Origin: an uncultured Treponema sp.
Lineage (GTDB): Bacteria; Spirochaetota; Spirochaetia; Treponematales; Treponemataceae
Assembly (NCBI GenBank): GCA_946615905.1
Contig: CAMOIE010000001.1
Span: 170,318 to 234,317, forward strand
DNA: 64,000 nucleotides
Direction: 5' to 3'
Positions within the stretch are counted from its first letter, which is position 1. Every line of letters begins with the position of its first letter. The notes beneath the pieces are model-generated. The model was given only the letters and a program-made list of their open reading frames with translations. It did not search any database and was not told where the DNA came from. Of the stretch, positions 31,147 through 39,937 are shown one piece after another. Position numbers and translations under genes: made by a program.

Positions 31147-33696
31147 ATGGAAAAATTCTCTGTGACAGGAATGTCCTGCGCGGCCTGTGTCGCCCGTGTT
31201 GAAAAAGCCGTAAAAAAAGTTCCGGGGGTATCTTCCTGTGCGGTGAGCCTGCTGACGAATTCGATGGGCGTAGAAGGTTCCGCCCCTGCCGAAGAAATCA
31301 TAAAAGCCGTTCAAGACGCAGGTTACGGGGCTTCTGTCTCTCGGTCTTCAAAAGCATCCGAAAAATCAAAATCAACTCAAGAGTCTTCCTTTGAAAATTC
31401 CGAGACTCAACTTTTAAAAAGACGGCTGATTTCTTCTTTGATTTTCCTCGCCCTTTTGATGTACTGGTCAATGGGCCACATGATGCTGGGCTTTCCCCTC
31501 CCGGCATGGTTCAAGAACAATCACGTTGCAATGGCTTTAGTCCAAATGATTTTGGCCGCCGTGATTATGCTGATAAACAAAAAATTCTTTGTTTCAGGCA
31601 TAAAAGGCTTGCTCCGTGGCGGGCCGAACATGGACACGCTGGTTGCCCTCGGCTCCGGGATTTCATTTGTCTATTCTACAGTCATGGTCTTCAATATGAC
31701 CGATGCCCTTGTGAAAGGCGACCGGGGACGAATCGAATTTTCGATGGGGCACTTGTATTTTGAGTCCGCGGCCATGATTTTGACATTGATTACGGTTGGA
31801 AAGCTGCTTGAGTCAATCTCAAAGGGGCGGACTACAGACGCGCTCAAATCTCTGATAAAACTCGCTCCGAAAACCGCGAGAATTTTACGTGACGGCAAGG
31901 AAGTCGAGATTCCAGTTGAGGAGCTTTCTGCCGGTGATATTTTTATCGTGAAGCCCGGTGACTCGATTCCTGTTGACGGTCTTGTGGCAGAAGGCTCTTC
32001 CGCCGTAAACGAGTCCGCCTTGACCGGGGAATCGATTCCGGTGGACAAAAAGACCGGTGACAAAGTTTCCGCCGCCACGATAAACACTTCCGGCTCTCTG
32101 ACCTGCCGTGCTACAAGGGTAGGGGAAGACACGACTCTTTCTCAGATTATCAAAATGGTTTCCGATGCGGCCGCGACAAAGGCCCCGATTGCAAAAATCG
32201 CCGACAAAGTTTCAGGCATTTTTGTTCCGCTTGTGATTTTGATTTCCGCCGCAGTTTTCGCAGTCTGGCTTTTGCTGGGCGCGGACTTTGCCTTTGCCTT
32301 GAACCACGCGATTTCTGTTCTTGTGGTTTCCTGCCCCTGCGCCTTGGGACTTGCGACTCCGGTTGCTATTATGGTCGGCAACGGTGTCGGGGCGAAAAAC
32401 GGAATCCTCTTCAAAACATCAGCGTCTCTTGAGTCTTGCGGACGCACGCAGATTGCAGCCCTCGACAAAACTGGAACTATCACGAAGGGTCAGCCGGAAG
32501 TCACTGATATTCTGCCACAGAATGGAATTTCCGCTGAGGAACTTGTAAGGGCCGCCGCTTCGCTTGAGTCAAAGTCTGAGCATCCCCTTGCGAAAGCTCT
32601 GCTGAAATACGCGGAAAGCGAGAAAATTCCTTTGGAAAATGTGACTGATTTTACGGCTCTTCCGGGAAACGGCTTGCAGGCGAAAATCGGAGGAATCACT
32701 GTCACGGGCGGCTCCATTTCATATTTTGAGGGGCTTTTCGGGCTTTCTGACTCCGTGAAAAATCAGGCCGAAAGTCTGGCCCTTGAGGGAAAGACTCCGC
32801 TCTTTTTTGCGAAAAACGGAAATCTGCTGGGAATTATCACTGTGGCGGACACGCTCAAAGAAGATTCTCCTGACGCAATCCGCGAGCTGAAAGAGATGAA
32901 AATCCGCGTCGTGATGCTCACGGGTGACAACGAAAAAACTGCCCGTGAAATCGGCGGACTGGCCGGAGTTGACTCTGTGATTGCGGGCGTCCTCCCCGAT
33001 GGAAAGGAGGAAGTCGTAAGAAATCTTCAAAAAGAAGGAAAGACCTCGATGGTCGGCGACGGAATCAACGATGCCCCGGCTTTGACCCGCGCTGACACTG
33101 GAATCGCAATCGGGGCGGGCGCGGATGTCGCGATTGATGCGGCTGATGTCGTCCTTGTGAAAAATTCTTTGGCTGATTTTGCCGCTGCTGTCAGGCTTAG
33201 CCGGGCTACGCTCAAAAATATCCGGGAAAATCTTTTCTGGGCATTTTTCTACAATATAATACTGATTCCTGTCGCTGCTGGGGCATATTATAATTTCGGC
33301 CTAGACATGAACCCGATGTTCGGGGCAGCTGCGATGAGCCTTTCAAGTTTCTGCGTCGTGACGAATGCGCTGAGGCTGAATTTTGTAAAGATAAAAAAAT
33401 TAAAAACGAAAAAAAGCGGAGATTCCGCAAAAAATATCGATTCCCGGCCGCAAGGTAAAGTGGAGTCCAAGGAGAATTTTATGGCAGATTCAATGTCAAA
33501 AGTTTTGAAAGTCGAGGGAATGATGTGCCAGCATTGCGAGGCGCATGTAAAGGAAGCCCTTGAAAAAATCCCCGGTGTTGAGAGTGCGGTCGCCAGCCAC
33601 GAGAAAGGCCAGGTTGACCTTCAGCTTTCAAAAGAAGTTCCGCTTGACGAATTCAAAAAAGCCGTAGAGGGGGCTGGCTACAAGTTTATCGGCTGA
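31147..33696 (+). CDS. copA: copper-exporting P1B-ATPase with a C-terminal CopZ-like domain
   Basis: 849 aa, about 100 longer than a one-HMA CopA. It pumps Cu(I) out of the cytoplasm. Domains in order: HMA one with CAAC (11-14); eight membrane helices; TGES in the actuator; the transport motif CPC (396-398); DKTGT with the phosphorylated Asp440; SEHPLAKAL; GDGINDAPALTRADTGIAIG. A lysine-rich linker (about 745-778) then leads to a second HMA domain with CQHC (794-797). The second domain is encoded in frame behind a perfect ribosome site, so it may also be made alone. C-terminal HMA domains on CopA are rare. The start follows AAGGAACTG. csoR precedes it by 11 bases. Confidence 0.95.
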   Translation: MEKFSVTGMSCAACVARVEKAVKKVPGVSSCAVSLLTNSMGVEGSAPAEEIIKAVQDAGYGASVSRSSKASEKSKSTQESSFENSETQLLKRRLISSLIFLALLMYWSMGHMMLGFPLPAWFKNNHVAMALVQMILAAVIMLINKKFFVSGIKGLLRGGPNMDTLVALGSGISFVYSTVMVFNMTDALVKGDRGRIEFSMGHLYFESAAMILTLITVGKLLESISKGRTTDALKSLIKLAPKTARILRDGKEVEIPVEELSAGDIFIVKPGDSIPVDGLVAEGSSAVNESALTGESIPVDKKTGDKVSAATINTSGSLTCRATRVGEDTTLSQIIKMVSDAAATKAPIAKIADKVSGIFVPLVILISAAVFAVWLLLGADFAFALNHAISVLVVSCPCALGLATPVAIMVGNGVGAKNGILFKTSASLESCGRTQIAALDKTGTITKGQPEVTDILPQNGISAEELVRAAASLESKSEHPLAKALLKYAESEKIPLENVTDFTALPGNGLQAKIGGITVTGGSISYFEGLFGLSDSVKNQAESLALEGKTPLFFAKNGNLLGIITVADTLKEDSPDAIRELKEMKIRVVMLTGDNEKTAREIGGLAGVDSVIAGVLPDGKEEVVRNLQKEGKTSMVGDGINDAPALTRADTGIAIGAGADVAIDAADVVLVKNSLADFAAAVRLSRATLKNIRENLFWAFFYNIILIPVAAGAYYNFGLDMNPMFGAAAMSLSSFCVVTNALRLNFVKIKKLKTKKSGDSAKNIDSRPQGKVESKENFMADSMSKVLKVEGMMCQHCEAHVKEALEKIPGVESAVASHEKGQVDLQLSKEVPLDEFKKAVEGAGYKFIG
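33481..33696 (+). CDS. internal CopZ-like copper chaperone start within copA
   Basis: 71 aa, in frame with copA. ATG 33481 is preceded by AAGGAG with six bases of spacing, as good a ribosome site as any in the window. The product is a complete HMA chaperone (VLKVEGMMCQHCEAHV, Cys16 and Cys19 as the Cu(I) site). So the cell could make both the CopA-CopZ fusion and a free CopZ from one gene. An older copZ gene that lost the copA stop codon before it would give the same picture. In E. coli a frameshift in copA has a related outcome. Confidence 0.6.
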   Translation: MADSMSKVLKVEGMMCQHCEAHVKEALEKIPGVESAVASHEKGQVDLQLSKEVPLDEFKKAVEGAGYKFIG

Positions 33697-33788
33697 GTCT
33701 TTCAATTGCGTTTTGCGCCTGAGAATTAAAACATTTTTTTAACTTTATTTTTAATAAAATCGTATTAAAATTCTCAGTGTAGAGTTTT

Positions 33789-36002
33789 ATGCGCAAAAAG
33801 ATTTTCACAAGTCGGTTCCAGCGATTTGCAATAAGTTCTTACTTCCTCTTTTTCGCACTCTTTTATGTGGCTTTTTGCTTTTTGCTCTTTCTGGCTGTAA
33901 GTAAAGTTAGCTTTGAATTCTCAGAAAAGTCCTACAGAAACATTGTTCTAGGCTACTCAAGGTTGCTTACCAATCGAATCGATTCATATCTCGCTGACCT
34001 CGACGTGATTGCCCAAGCTGACATCGTAAAGTCCGGTAGCGATGAGGATGTTTTCAACTGGATTGCCATTCATCCTGAATTGCGAAAGATTTATCAGGTC
34101 TCCTTGTTCTTCGCGGACAAGGACGGAAAGTGCCGCAACACTTTCGGCGACTACAGGGATATTTCCGGCAGAAATTATTTTAAGCAGATTGCCGGAGGAA
34201 AAGATTACGCCGTAGAGACTGGCTTGATTTCATATACCGCACACGCAAATTCCGTCATGGTTGTAAAGCGAATTTCATATCCTGACGGCTCTTTCAGGGG
34301 AGTCGCAGGCGCGACAATCAGCCTCATGTCAATTTCCGATGAGATTACCGCTTCCTCATTTACGGACACAGGCTTGATAACCTTGATGAAGGATAACGGG
34401 GAGCTTTTGATTCACCAAGACTGGAAGTTCCTGCACCGATTTAATGATGGCGTTGGGGTTGACTCAGAGAAAAAGGCTATGGCCACTATAATACAGAACA
34501 AGTCCGGCTGCATCCGAGAGGCCTCTATAAACGGCTTGAAGGTCTTCCTCGCTTATGAGCCTGTCCAAAAAACTGACTGCATCGTGACGGCCGAAATTCC
34601 TGTCGGTGAAGTCAAAAAAGGACAGAATTTGGTTTTGATCTCTCTGATTGCCTTCTGCGTCCTGATTCTGATTCTACTCTTTTTGGAAATGGCGGTTTTC
34701 TCCCATCTATCGAATAGTGACCGGCAGATTTACGATGATTTGACAGGATTTTACACCCGTGAGGAATTTGAAATCCGGGGGCAGAAATTTCTTGATGAGC
34801 ATAAAGGCTCCAAATTCATGTTCGTCAGTTTGGACTTCCGCAGTTTTAAGTTCCTCAACAACGTTCATTCCCCGCGAAAAATGGACATGTTCCTGAATTA
34901 TTTTGCCCAGCAGGTCAGGGAGCTTTGTCACCCCTATACCGGAATTTTTTCTCGCGGATATGCCGACCGTTTTTATGCCATCTTTAAAATTTACTCCGAT
35001 GAGGAAGCCCTTGTCCTTGTCGCTGACGGAATCGGCAAACTTGAGCGCCGTCTTCGTGACATGGAAATTATGGCTCACCTCAAGGCCGGTTGTTCGTTCT
35101 CTGATTTGAGCGAGTCTGATTTTAACTTCCGTACTTTGAACGATGAGGCCATTTATGCAAAGAACACGATTAAGGACAACCTCTTGCATCAGTTTGCGGT
35201 CTTTACTGATGACATGCGGACGCAAATCGAAGAGGAGCGGCAGATAGAGGCCGGAATGGAAAGGGCGCTTGCCGATGAGGAATTTTTCGTCATGTATCAG
35301 CCGAAGATTTCACTCAAAAACGACAAGATTGTCGGCGCGGAGGCTTTAATCCGCTGGAAGAACCCGGAGCTTGGAATCCTTTCACCGGGAAAATTCATTC
35401 CGATTTTTGAGAAGAATTCTTTTATTGTTTCCGTTGACTTTTATCTTTACGAGCGGGTTTTCCAGTTCCTCCGCAGAGAGCTTGACGCGGGTCGGCCGGT
35501 CGTGCCGGTTTCTGTGAATATGTCCCGCAACCACACGAACCCTCTGAATTTCGTAAAGCATTTCAAATCTCTGGCTGAAAAGTATAAAGTGCCTTCAAAT
35601 CTTGTCGAGGTTGAGATTATCGAGCGCACTTCTTTCAGCGGAAAAGTCATGCTGCAGGAAATCACGCGGCTTTTGCACGAGTCTGGATTCAGGGTCGCTA
35701 TGGACGATTTCGGCTCCGGCGAGTCTTCGCTCAACATGCTCAGCTCTATTCCGATTGACGTTATAAAATTCGACCAGAATTTCTTGAGCACCAATGTGAA
35801 TGACAAAAAGAATCTCGGCTTTATCGAAAAACTCGTTGAGATGGGCAAGCAGCTGAATATGAGCGTGCTTTTTGAGGGCGTTGAGACAAAGGAGCAGATT
35901 GACTTTTTGAAATCAATCCAATGCGATGAGGTTCAGGGCTTCTATTATTCAAAGCCCCTCTCCGAGGCTGACTTTATCGACTACATAGCCGGACACATTT
36001 GA
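33789..36002 (+). CDS. c-di-GMP phosphodiesterase: dCache sensor, degenerate GGDEF, intact EAL
   Basis: 737 aa, membrane-bound. Helix one (about 14-38) and helix two (about 280-300) flank a periplasmic dCache sensor domain (about 45-278). The GGDEF domain (about 315-470) lacks its signature: SRGYADRF stands near residue 386 in its place, so cyclase activity is lost. The EAL domain is intact: EAL at 518-520, SVNMSRN, EVEIIERTSF, DDFGSGESS, IKFDQNF, EGVET and VQGFYYSKPL, which includes the metal ligands and catalytic Glu. It should break down c-di-GMP in response to a periplasmic signal. The 3' end overlaps the convergent dus gene by 29 bases. The ribosome site is weak. Confidence 0.9.
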   Translation: MRKKIFTSRFQRFAISSYFLFFALFYVAFCFLLFLAVSKVSFEFSEKSYRNIVLGYSRLLTNRIDSYLADLDVIAQADIVKSGSDEDVFNWIAIHPELRKIYQVSLFFADKDGKCRNTFGDYRDISGRNYFKQIAGGKDYAVETGLISYTAHANSVMVVKRISYPDGSFRGVAGATISLMSISDEITASSFTDTGLITLMKDNGELLIHQDWKFLHRFNDGVGVDSEKKAMATIIQNKSGCIREASINGLKVFLAYEPVQKTDCIVTAEIPVGEVKKGQNLVLISLIAFCVLILILLFLEMAVFSHLSNSDRQIYDDLTGFYTREEFEIRGQKFLDEHKGSKFMFVSLDFRSFKFLNNVHSPRKMDMFLNYFAQQVRELCHPYTGIFSRGYADRFYAIFKIYSDEEALVLVADGIGKLERRLRDMEIMAHLKAGCSFSDLSESDFNFRTLNDEAIYAKNTIKDNLLHQFAVFTDDMRTQIEEERQIEAGMERALADEEFFVMYQPKISLKNDKIVGAEALIRWKNPELGILSPGKFIPIFEKNSFIVSVDFYLYERVFQFLRRELDAGRPVVPVSVNMSRNHTNPLNFVKHFKSLAEKYKVPSNLVEVEIIERTSFSGKVMLQEITRLLHESGFRVAMDDFGSGESSLNMLSSIPIDVIKFDQNFLSTNVNDKKNLGFIEKLVEMGKQLNMSVLFEGVETKEQIDFLKSIQCDEVQGFYYSKPLSEADFIDYIAGHI

Positions 36003-36978
36003 TTTTGTCGTTCGGGCATTTCTCAAAATACTCGCGGACTCTTTTTACGCTTTCCTCGACTGACGGCGAGTTTACCATTTGAGTCGCAAAATAATGGGCG
36101 AAGGAGAAATTCATGCTGTAGTATGCGAAAAATCTTTGGAGCCTTGTCTTGTAGAATTCCGGCGGCTGATATTTTTGAACGTCCTCGATAAAATCCAGAG
36201 CCAGTTTTTCGCAGTCGATTTCCTTTTCTTCTGACTTTCCGGATTCCGCTCCCTTGAGTTCGGCGAAAATCCATGGCTTTTGGGCTGCTGCACGGGCAAT
36301 CATGATTCCCTCTGCATGGGGGGCAGATTCTTTCGCCTTTTTAAAAGTTGCCGCGTCTTTCACGTCGCCGTTTAAAATCACCGGGATTTTAAATTCATTT
36401 GAAAGCAGCTCCACGTACTCGTAGCGGGGGGCCTCCCGGTATTTTTCTTTTTTTGTGCGGGGGTGGAGTGTCAGCATTTGGACTCCCTCGCCGACAAGCA
36501 TTTTGCAAAAGTCTAAAAAGCCCTCGCGGGTAAAATTCTCGTCCCCAAGGCGGAGTTTTACTGAAAGTCTTTTAGCCGGTCTTCCGTCTTTTGCGGCGTT
36601 TTCAACCGCCGATTTTACAGCCCTTACCATTTCCTGCGTTTCCGCCCTGTCTTTGAGCATCCAGGAAATTCCCGCCCCTGTGTTGTAGATTTGCGGGGCA
36701 GAGCAGCCCATGTTTATGTCGACACCGATTCCGTCCAAGTCGGCAAGTTCTCCTGCTGCCTGAGCCATAGGCTCTTTTTTGCTGCCTGTAATCTGCCAGA
36801 CTATTTTCTCCGGCTCCGGGCCTGACTCAACGTAGAATTTCTCAAAAGGGCCGCGATTTAAAAATGAGGCGGCGTTTATCATTTCAGTGAAATACTCGTC
36901 GGCTCCGCCGAATTTGGCGACCGCCCGCCTAAAGGCTTCATGGCTCAGCGTTGCCATCGGAGCTAAAATCAGCTTCAT
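35974..36978 (-). CDS. tRNA-dihydrouridine synthase
   Basis: 334 aa. Dus reduces uridines in tRNA D-loops using FMN and NADPH. The barrel begins LILAPMA (3-9); the catalytic Cys92 is in NMGCSAPQ (89-96), where most Dus have GCP; SVKLRLG and the HPRTKKEKY (with the active-site His and Arg) and ILNGDVKD segments are normal, as is the FMN-phosphate loop GIMIARAA. Which of the Dus subfamilies it is cannot be told. Its ATG overlaps the stop of the C_GCAxxG_C_C gene by four bases (ATGA), so the two are coupled. The 3' end overlaps the EAL gene by 29 bases, tail to tail. Confidence 0.9.
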   Translation of the reverse strand: MKLILAPMATLSHEAFRRAVAKFGGADEYFTEMINAASFLNRGPFEKFYVESGPEPEKIVWQITGSKKEPMAQAAGELADLDGIGVDINMGCSAPQIYNTGAGISWMLKDRAETQEMVRAVKSAVENAAKDGRPAKRLSVKLRLGDENFTREGFLDFCKMLVGEGVQMLTLHPRTKKEKYREAPRYEYVELLSNEFKIPVILNGDVKDAATFKKAKESAPHAEGIMIARAAAQKPWIFAELKGAESGKSEEKEIDCEKLALDFIEDVQKYQPPEFYKTRLQRFFAYYSMNFSFAHYFATQMVNSPSVEESVKRVREYFEKCPNDKIKCVRLCSR

Positions 36979-37478
36979 TTGTGTGCTTCCAGCCAGTCGT
37001 TGAAAATGGCGGCCGCGTCCCCGCAGAGTTTCGGACAGGGGCGCTTTTTGTAGTATTCGGACGTTCTTTCCTGGGAAATTGGCGCGTCAACCACTCGGTC
37101 AACGGCTTTTTTCTCCTTAAAGGCTTTGTCGCTTTGTCCGAGCGGGACGAGTCCCAAAAGTTCCCGGCAGATTATGGAGCCGTGGTCTTTGCGGAAGCGG
37201 TCGGCCAATTCCTGACCGATTTTGTAGATTTCGTCTTTGCCCTCTTTGGAGCCGTCGGATTTTCCGGCCTTCATTCCGGCGCAGGCCAGCATTCCGGAGA
37301 CAGTTCCGCAGACTTCCCTCATGCGGCAGATTCCCGCCCCAAAGGGCTGGCAGAGTTTTAAGGCCATGTCGCGGTCATATCCGAGTTCCTCGGCAAAAAC
37401 CTCGACAACCGACTGGGTGCAGTTGTAGCCTTTCAAAAAATTCTCTTCCGCTCTGGCTCTGGCTTGGTCACTCGTCAT
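36975..37478 (-). CDS. C_GCAxxG_C_C family redox protein
   Basis: 167 aa. The family signature is present in slightly altered form: GYNCTQSVV (Cys19), LCQPFGAGICRMREVCGTVSG with several Cys, and RPCPKLCGDA near the end. Members often lie next to iron-sulphur, molybdenum or transport genes and may carry a metal cluster, but no reaction is proven. Here it sits between mrp (11 bases away) and dus (overlapping), so it may hold or receive an Fe-S cluster. It is cytoplasmic, without signal peptide. Confidence 0.8.
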   Translation of the reverse strand: MTSDQARARAEENFLKGYNCTQSVVEVFAEELGYDRDMALKLCQPFGAGICRMREVCGTVSGMLACAGMKAGKSDGSKEGKDEIYKIGQELADRFRKDHGSIICRELLGLVPLGQSDKAFKEKKAVDRVVDAPISQERTSEYYKKRPCPKLCGDAAAIFNDWLEAHK

Positions 37479-37488
37479 CGCTCAATCC

Positions 37489-38310
37489 TTACAGGTCTTT
37501 GATTTTGTCCAAAGCGGGCTGCAAAAAGTCAGCCTCAAGGCTTTCAATCTCCCCCTCGTCAACAGCGCGGGAAATTTCCTCTGAAATCGGGATTCTCGCC
37601 AAAACCGGCAGGTGGTAGTCCTTCGCGATTCCGTCGATATTGGACTCCCCGTAAATCATCATGATTTTCCCGCAGTCGGGACATTTTACGTATGACATGT
37701 TCTCTATCAGGCCGATAATCGGGACTTTCATGTCGTTTGCCATTTTCACGGCTTTTTCCACGATTACGCGGACCAGCTGCTGGGGGCTTGAGACAACGAT
37801 GATTCCGTCAACCGGCAGCGACTGGAAGACTGTGAGCGGAACGTCGCCAGTTCCCGGTGGCATGTCGACGAACATAAAGTCAACGTCCTTCCACACAACG
37901 TCAGTCCAGAACTGTTTGACCGCACCTGCGATTACAGGGCCTCTCCACAAAACGGGGTCGGTCTCATGTTCAAGCAAAAAGTTCATGCTCATCAGCTGAA
38001 TTCCAGATTTTGTCTCGACAGGGTAGATTGCGCCAGTCTTGTCGCCCAAGGCTTTTTCTTCCGCAACGCCAAAAGAAGTCGGGATTGAAGGGCCTGTGAT
38101 GTCCGCATCCAAAACGGCGGTGTGTTTGCCCATTTTCGCGACATTTGCCGCCAGCAGGGAAGTCACGAGAGACTTTCCGACTCCGCCCTTGCCGGAAACT
38201 ACGGCTATAACCTTTTTGACGCAGGAACCATCCCGCAATTTTACTCTCAAATCTTTTGACTTGCAGTTTGAGGAGCAAGTCGCGCAGTTGTGTGTGCAAT
38301 TTTCAGCCAT
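37489..38310 (-). CDS. Mrp/NBP35-family iron-sulphur carrier ATPase
   Basis: 273 aa. It probably carries and delivers 4Fe-4S clusters to target proteins. The deviant Walker A is GKGGVGKS (40-47); DADITGPSIP and DMPPGTGD follow. The C-terminal CPDC (in VKCPDCG) binds the bridging cluster between two subunits. The N-terminus has four Cys at 5, 9, 12 and 16 (CTHNCATCSSNC), like the ferredoxin-like N-terminus of NBP35. GAGGT precedes the ATG. The operon mrp, C_GCAxxG_C_C, dus is tight. ApbC-like function is inferred. Confidence 0.9.
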   Translation of the reverse strand: MAENCTHNCATCSSNCKSKDLRVKLRDGSCVKKVIAVVSGKGGVGKSLVTSLLAANVAKMGKHTAVLDADITGPSIPTSFGVAEEKALGDKTGAIYPVETKSGIQLMSMNFLLEHETDPVLWRGPVIAGAVKQFWTDVVWKDVDFMFVDMPPGTGDVPLTVFQSLPVDGIIVVSSPQQLVRVIVEKAVKMANDMKVPIIGLIENMSYVKCPDCGKIMMIYGESNIDGIAKDYHLPVLARIPISEEISRAVDEGEIESLEADFLQPALDKIKDL

Positions 38311-38462
38311 GCCAATACCTCAATAAAAAAGCTCTTATATTGAAGATACTAAAATTTTTGCAAAAAGTCATAATTTTTGTGTTATAAAATTGCTTCAATC
38401 AGATTGTAAAATCCGGTGATTTATCTTAACATTCTGACATCTGCAAAAAGGAGTCAGGGCAA

Positions 38463-39362
38463 ATGATTGAATTGAAGAACGCTGTTTACGGAATCGTCGG
38501 ACTTGGAATTATGGGCGGCTCTTTCGCAAAGTCAATCCGCGCGAATATTTTGAGTCAGGCCGGGGCAAAGGGAAAAATTCTAGTCTGCAACCGGTCCACA
38601 GCCTGTCTGACCGCCGCGAAAAACGAGGGCATCGCCGATGAAAGTTACACTTCTGACTGCGTTCAGCAGATGCTTCCAAAATGCGACGTTCTTTTTATCT
38701 GCCTTTACCCCCATGCGACCGTACAGTTTATGAAGGACAACCGGGATTTCTTCAAGTCCGGGGCGATTATAACTGATATCTCCGGCGTAAAAGGAATTTT
38801 TGAGAAATCCATGCCTGAAATTCTCCGCCCAGATGTTGACTTTATAATCGGGCACCCGATGGCCGGAGGAGAAAAAGAAGGCTACGCAAATTCCGACGCG
38901 AGATTTTTCGTTAACCACAACTACATTCTCTGTCCTTCTGACTTCAACAAGACTGAGAATCTGGACTTTATGCGGAATTTGGTTTCAGAAATGGGCTTTA
39001 CCAGAATCACCGAGACTGACTGCGACACCCATGACTGGAAAATCGGATTCACAAGCCAGCTCTGCCACGTAATCGCCTCTGCCTTGGTCGAGTCTGCCGA
39101 AGACCCGGAAATCACAGCCTTTGGCGGCGGCTCCTTTGAGGATTTGACCAGAATCGCCATGATTAACGCCCCCCTGTGGACAGAGCTTTTTATCTCCAAC
39201 AAAGAAAAACTTGTCCGCCACATCGAGAATTTCGAGAAGCAGATTGACCTCTTCAAAAAATATATCAGTGAGGAAGATTCTGAAAAACTCGTCGACCTGC
39301 TTTCTGACACCCGCGAAAAACGCCTACGCATGGGTTCAATCCGTACGCAAGCAAAGAAATAG
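38463..39362 (+). CDS. tyrA: prephenate dehydrogenase
   Basis: 299 aa. TyrA oxidises prephenate to 4-hydroxyphenylpyruvate, the precursor of tyrosine. The NAD-binding motif is GIVGLGIMGGSFA (10-22). GHPMAGGEKEGYANSDA carries the catalytic His; the helical dimer domain follows with TSQLCHVIASAL. There is no ACT domain at the C-terminus and no chorismate mutase at the N-terminus, so it is a single-function enzyme. AAGGAGTCAGGG precedes the ATG. It belongs to the same pathway as aroF but has no leader peptide that I can see. apt follows after 35 bases with its own -10 box. Confidence 0.9.
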   Translation: MIELKNAVYGIVGLGIMGGSFAKSIRANILSQAGAKGKILVCNRSTACLTAAKNEGIADESYTSDCVQQMLPKCDVLFICLYPHATVQFMKDNRDFFKSGAIITDISGVKGIFEKSMPEILRPDVDFIIGHPMAGGEKEGYANSDARFFVNHNYILCPSDFNKTENLDFMRNLVSEMGFTRITETDCDTHDWKIGFTSQLCHVIASALVESAEDPEITAFGGGSFEDLTRIAMINAPLWTELFISNKEKLVRHIENFEKQIDLFKKYISEEDSEKLVDLLSDTREKRLRMGSIRTQAKK

Positions 39363-39397
39363 ACATAGGACTGAATTTTCATTATAATCTCTAAGTT

Positions 39398-39937
39398 ATG
39401 AATTTTGCAGACAATAAAGTCCTTGACGACGCAATCAGACGGGTTCCTGATTTTCCAAAGCCGGGAATCCTTTTTTATGACATTACCAGCGTACTCACAA
39501 AGCCGGAAGCATTTAAATATTGCATCAACAAAATGGTGGAGCTTTACGGCAATAAGAAGATCGACGCGATTGCGGCTGTTGAATCCCGTGGATTTTTGTT
39601 TGCAGCCCCTCTGGCAGAAAAACTCAATCTGCCCCTCGTTTTAATCCGCAAAAAGGGAAAGCTCCCCGGTGATGTTTACCGTTGCGCTTATGCCCTCGAA
39701 TACGGAACTGCTGAAATCGAAGTCCACAAGTCAGACATCAAAAAAGGCCAGAAATTCCTTTTGATTGACGATTTGATTGCGACAGGCGGAACCCTGACAG
39801 CCGGAAAAAAATTGATTGCCCAGGGCGGGGCGGAAGTCACCGACATTTTCGGCGTAATCGGACTTCCCCAGCTCAACTACCAGAAAGTCTTGGAGCCGAC
39901 TCCGGTCACTACTCTGATTGATTTTCAGGGCGCGTAA
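39398..39937 (+). CDS. apt: adenine phosphoribosyltransferase
   Basis: 179 aa. Apt salvages adenine to AMP with PRPP. Marks: RVPDFPKPGILFYDIT (14-29), VESRGFLFAAPLA, and the PRPP-binding LIDDLIATGGTLTAG. TATAAT (39383-39388) stands nine bases before the ATG with no strong ribosome site, so the leader is very short or absent. Its 3' end overlaps the convergent PHP gene by 29 bases. The frame and length fit the family well. Confidence 0.95.
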   Translation: MNFADNKVLDDAIRRVPDFPKPGILFYDITSVLTKPEAFKYCINKMVELYGNKKIDAIAAVESRGFLFAAPLAEKLNLPLVLIRKKGKLPGDVYRCAYALEYGTAEIEVHKSDIKKGQKFLLIDDLIATGGTLTAGKKLIAQGGAEVTDIFGVIGLPQLNYQKVLEPTPVTTLIDFQGA

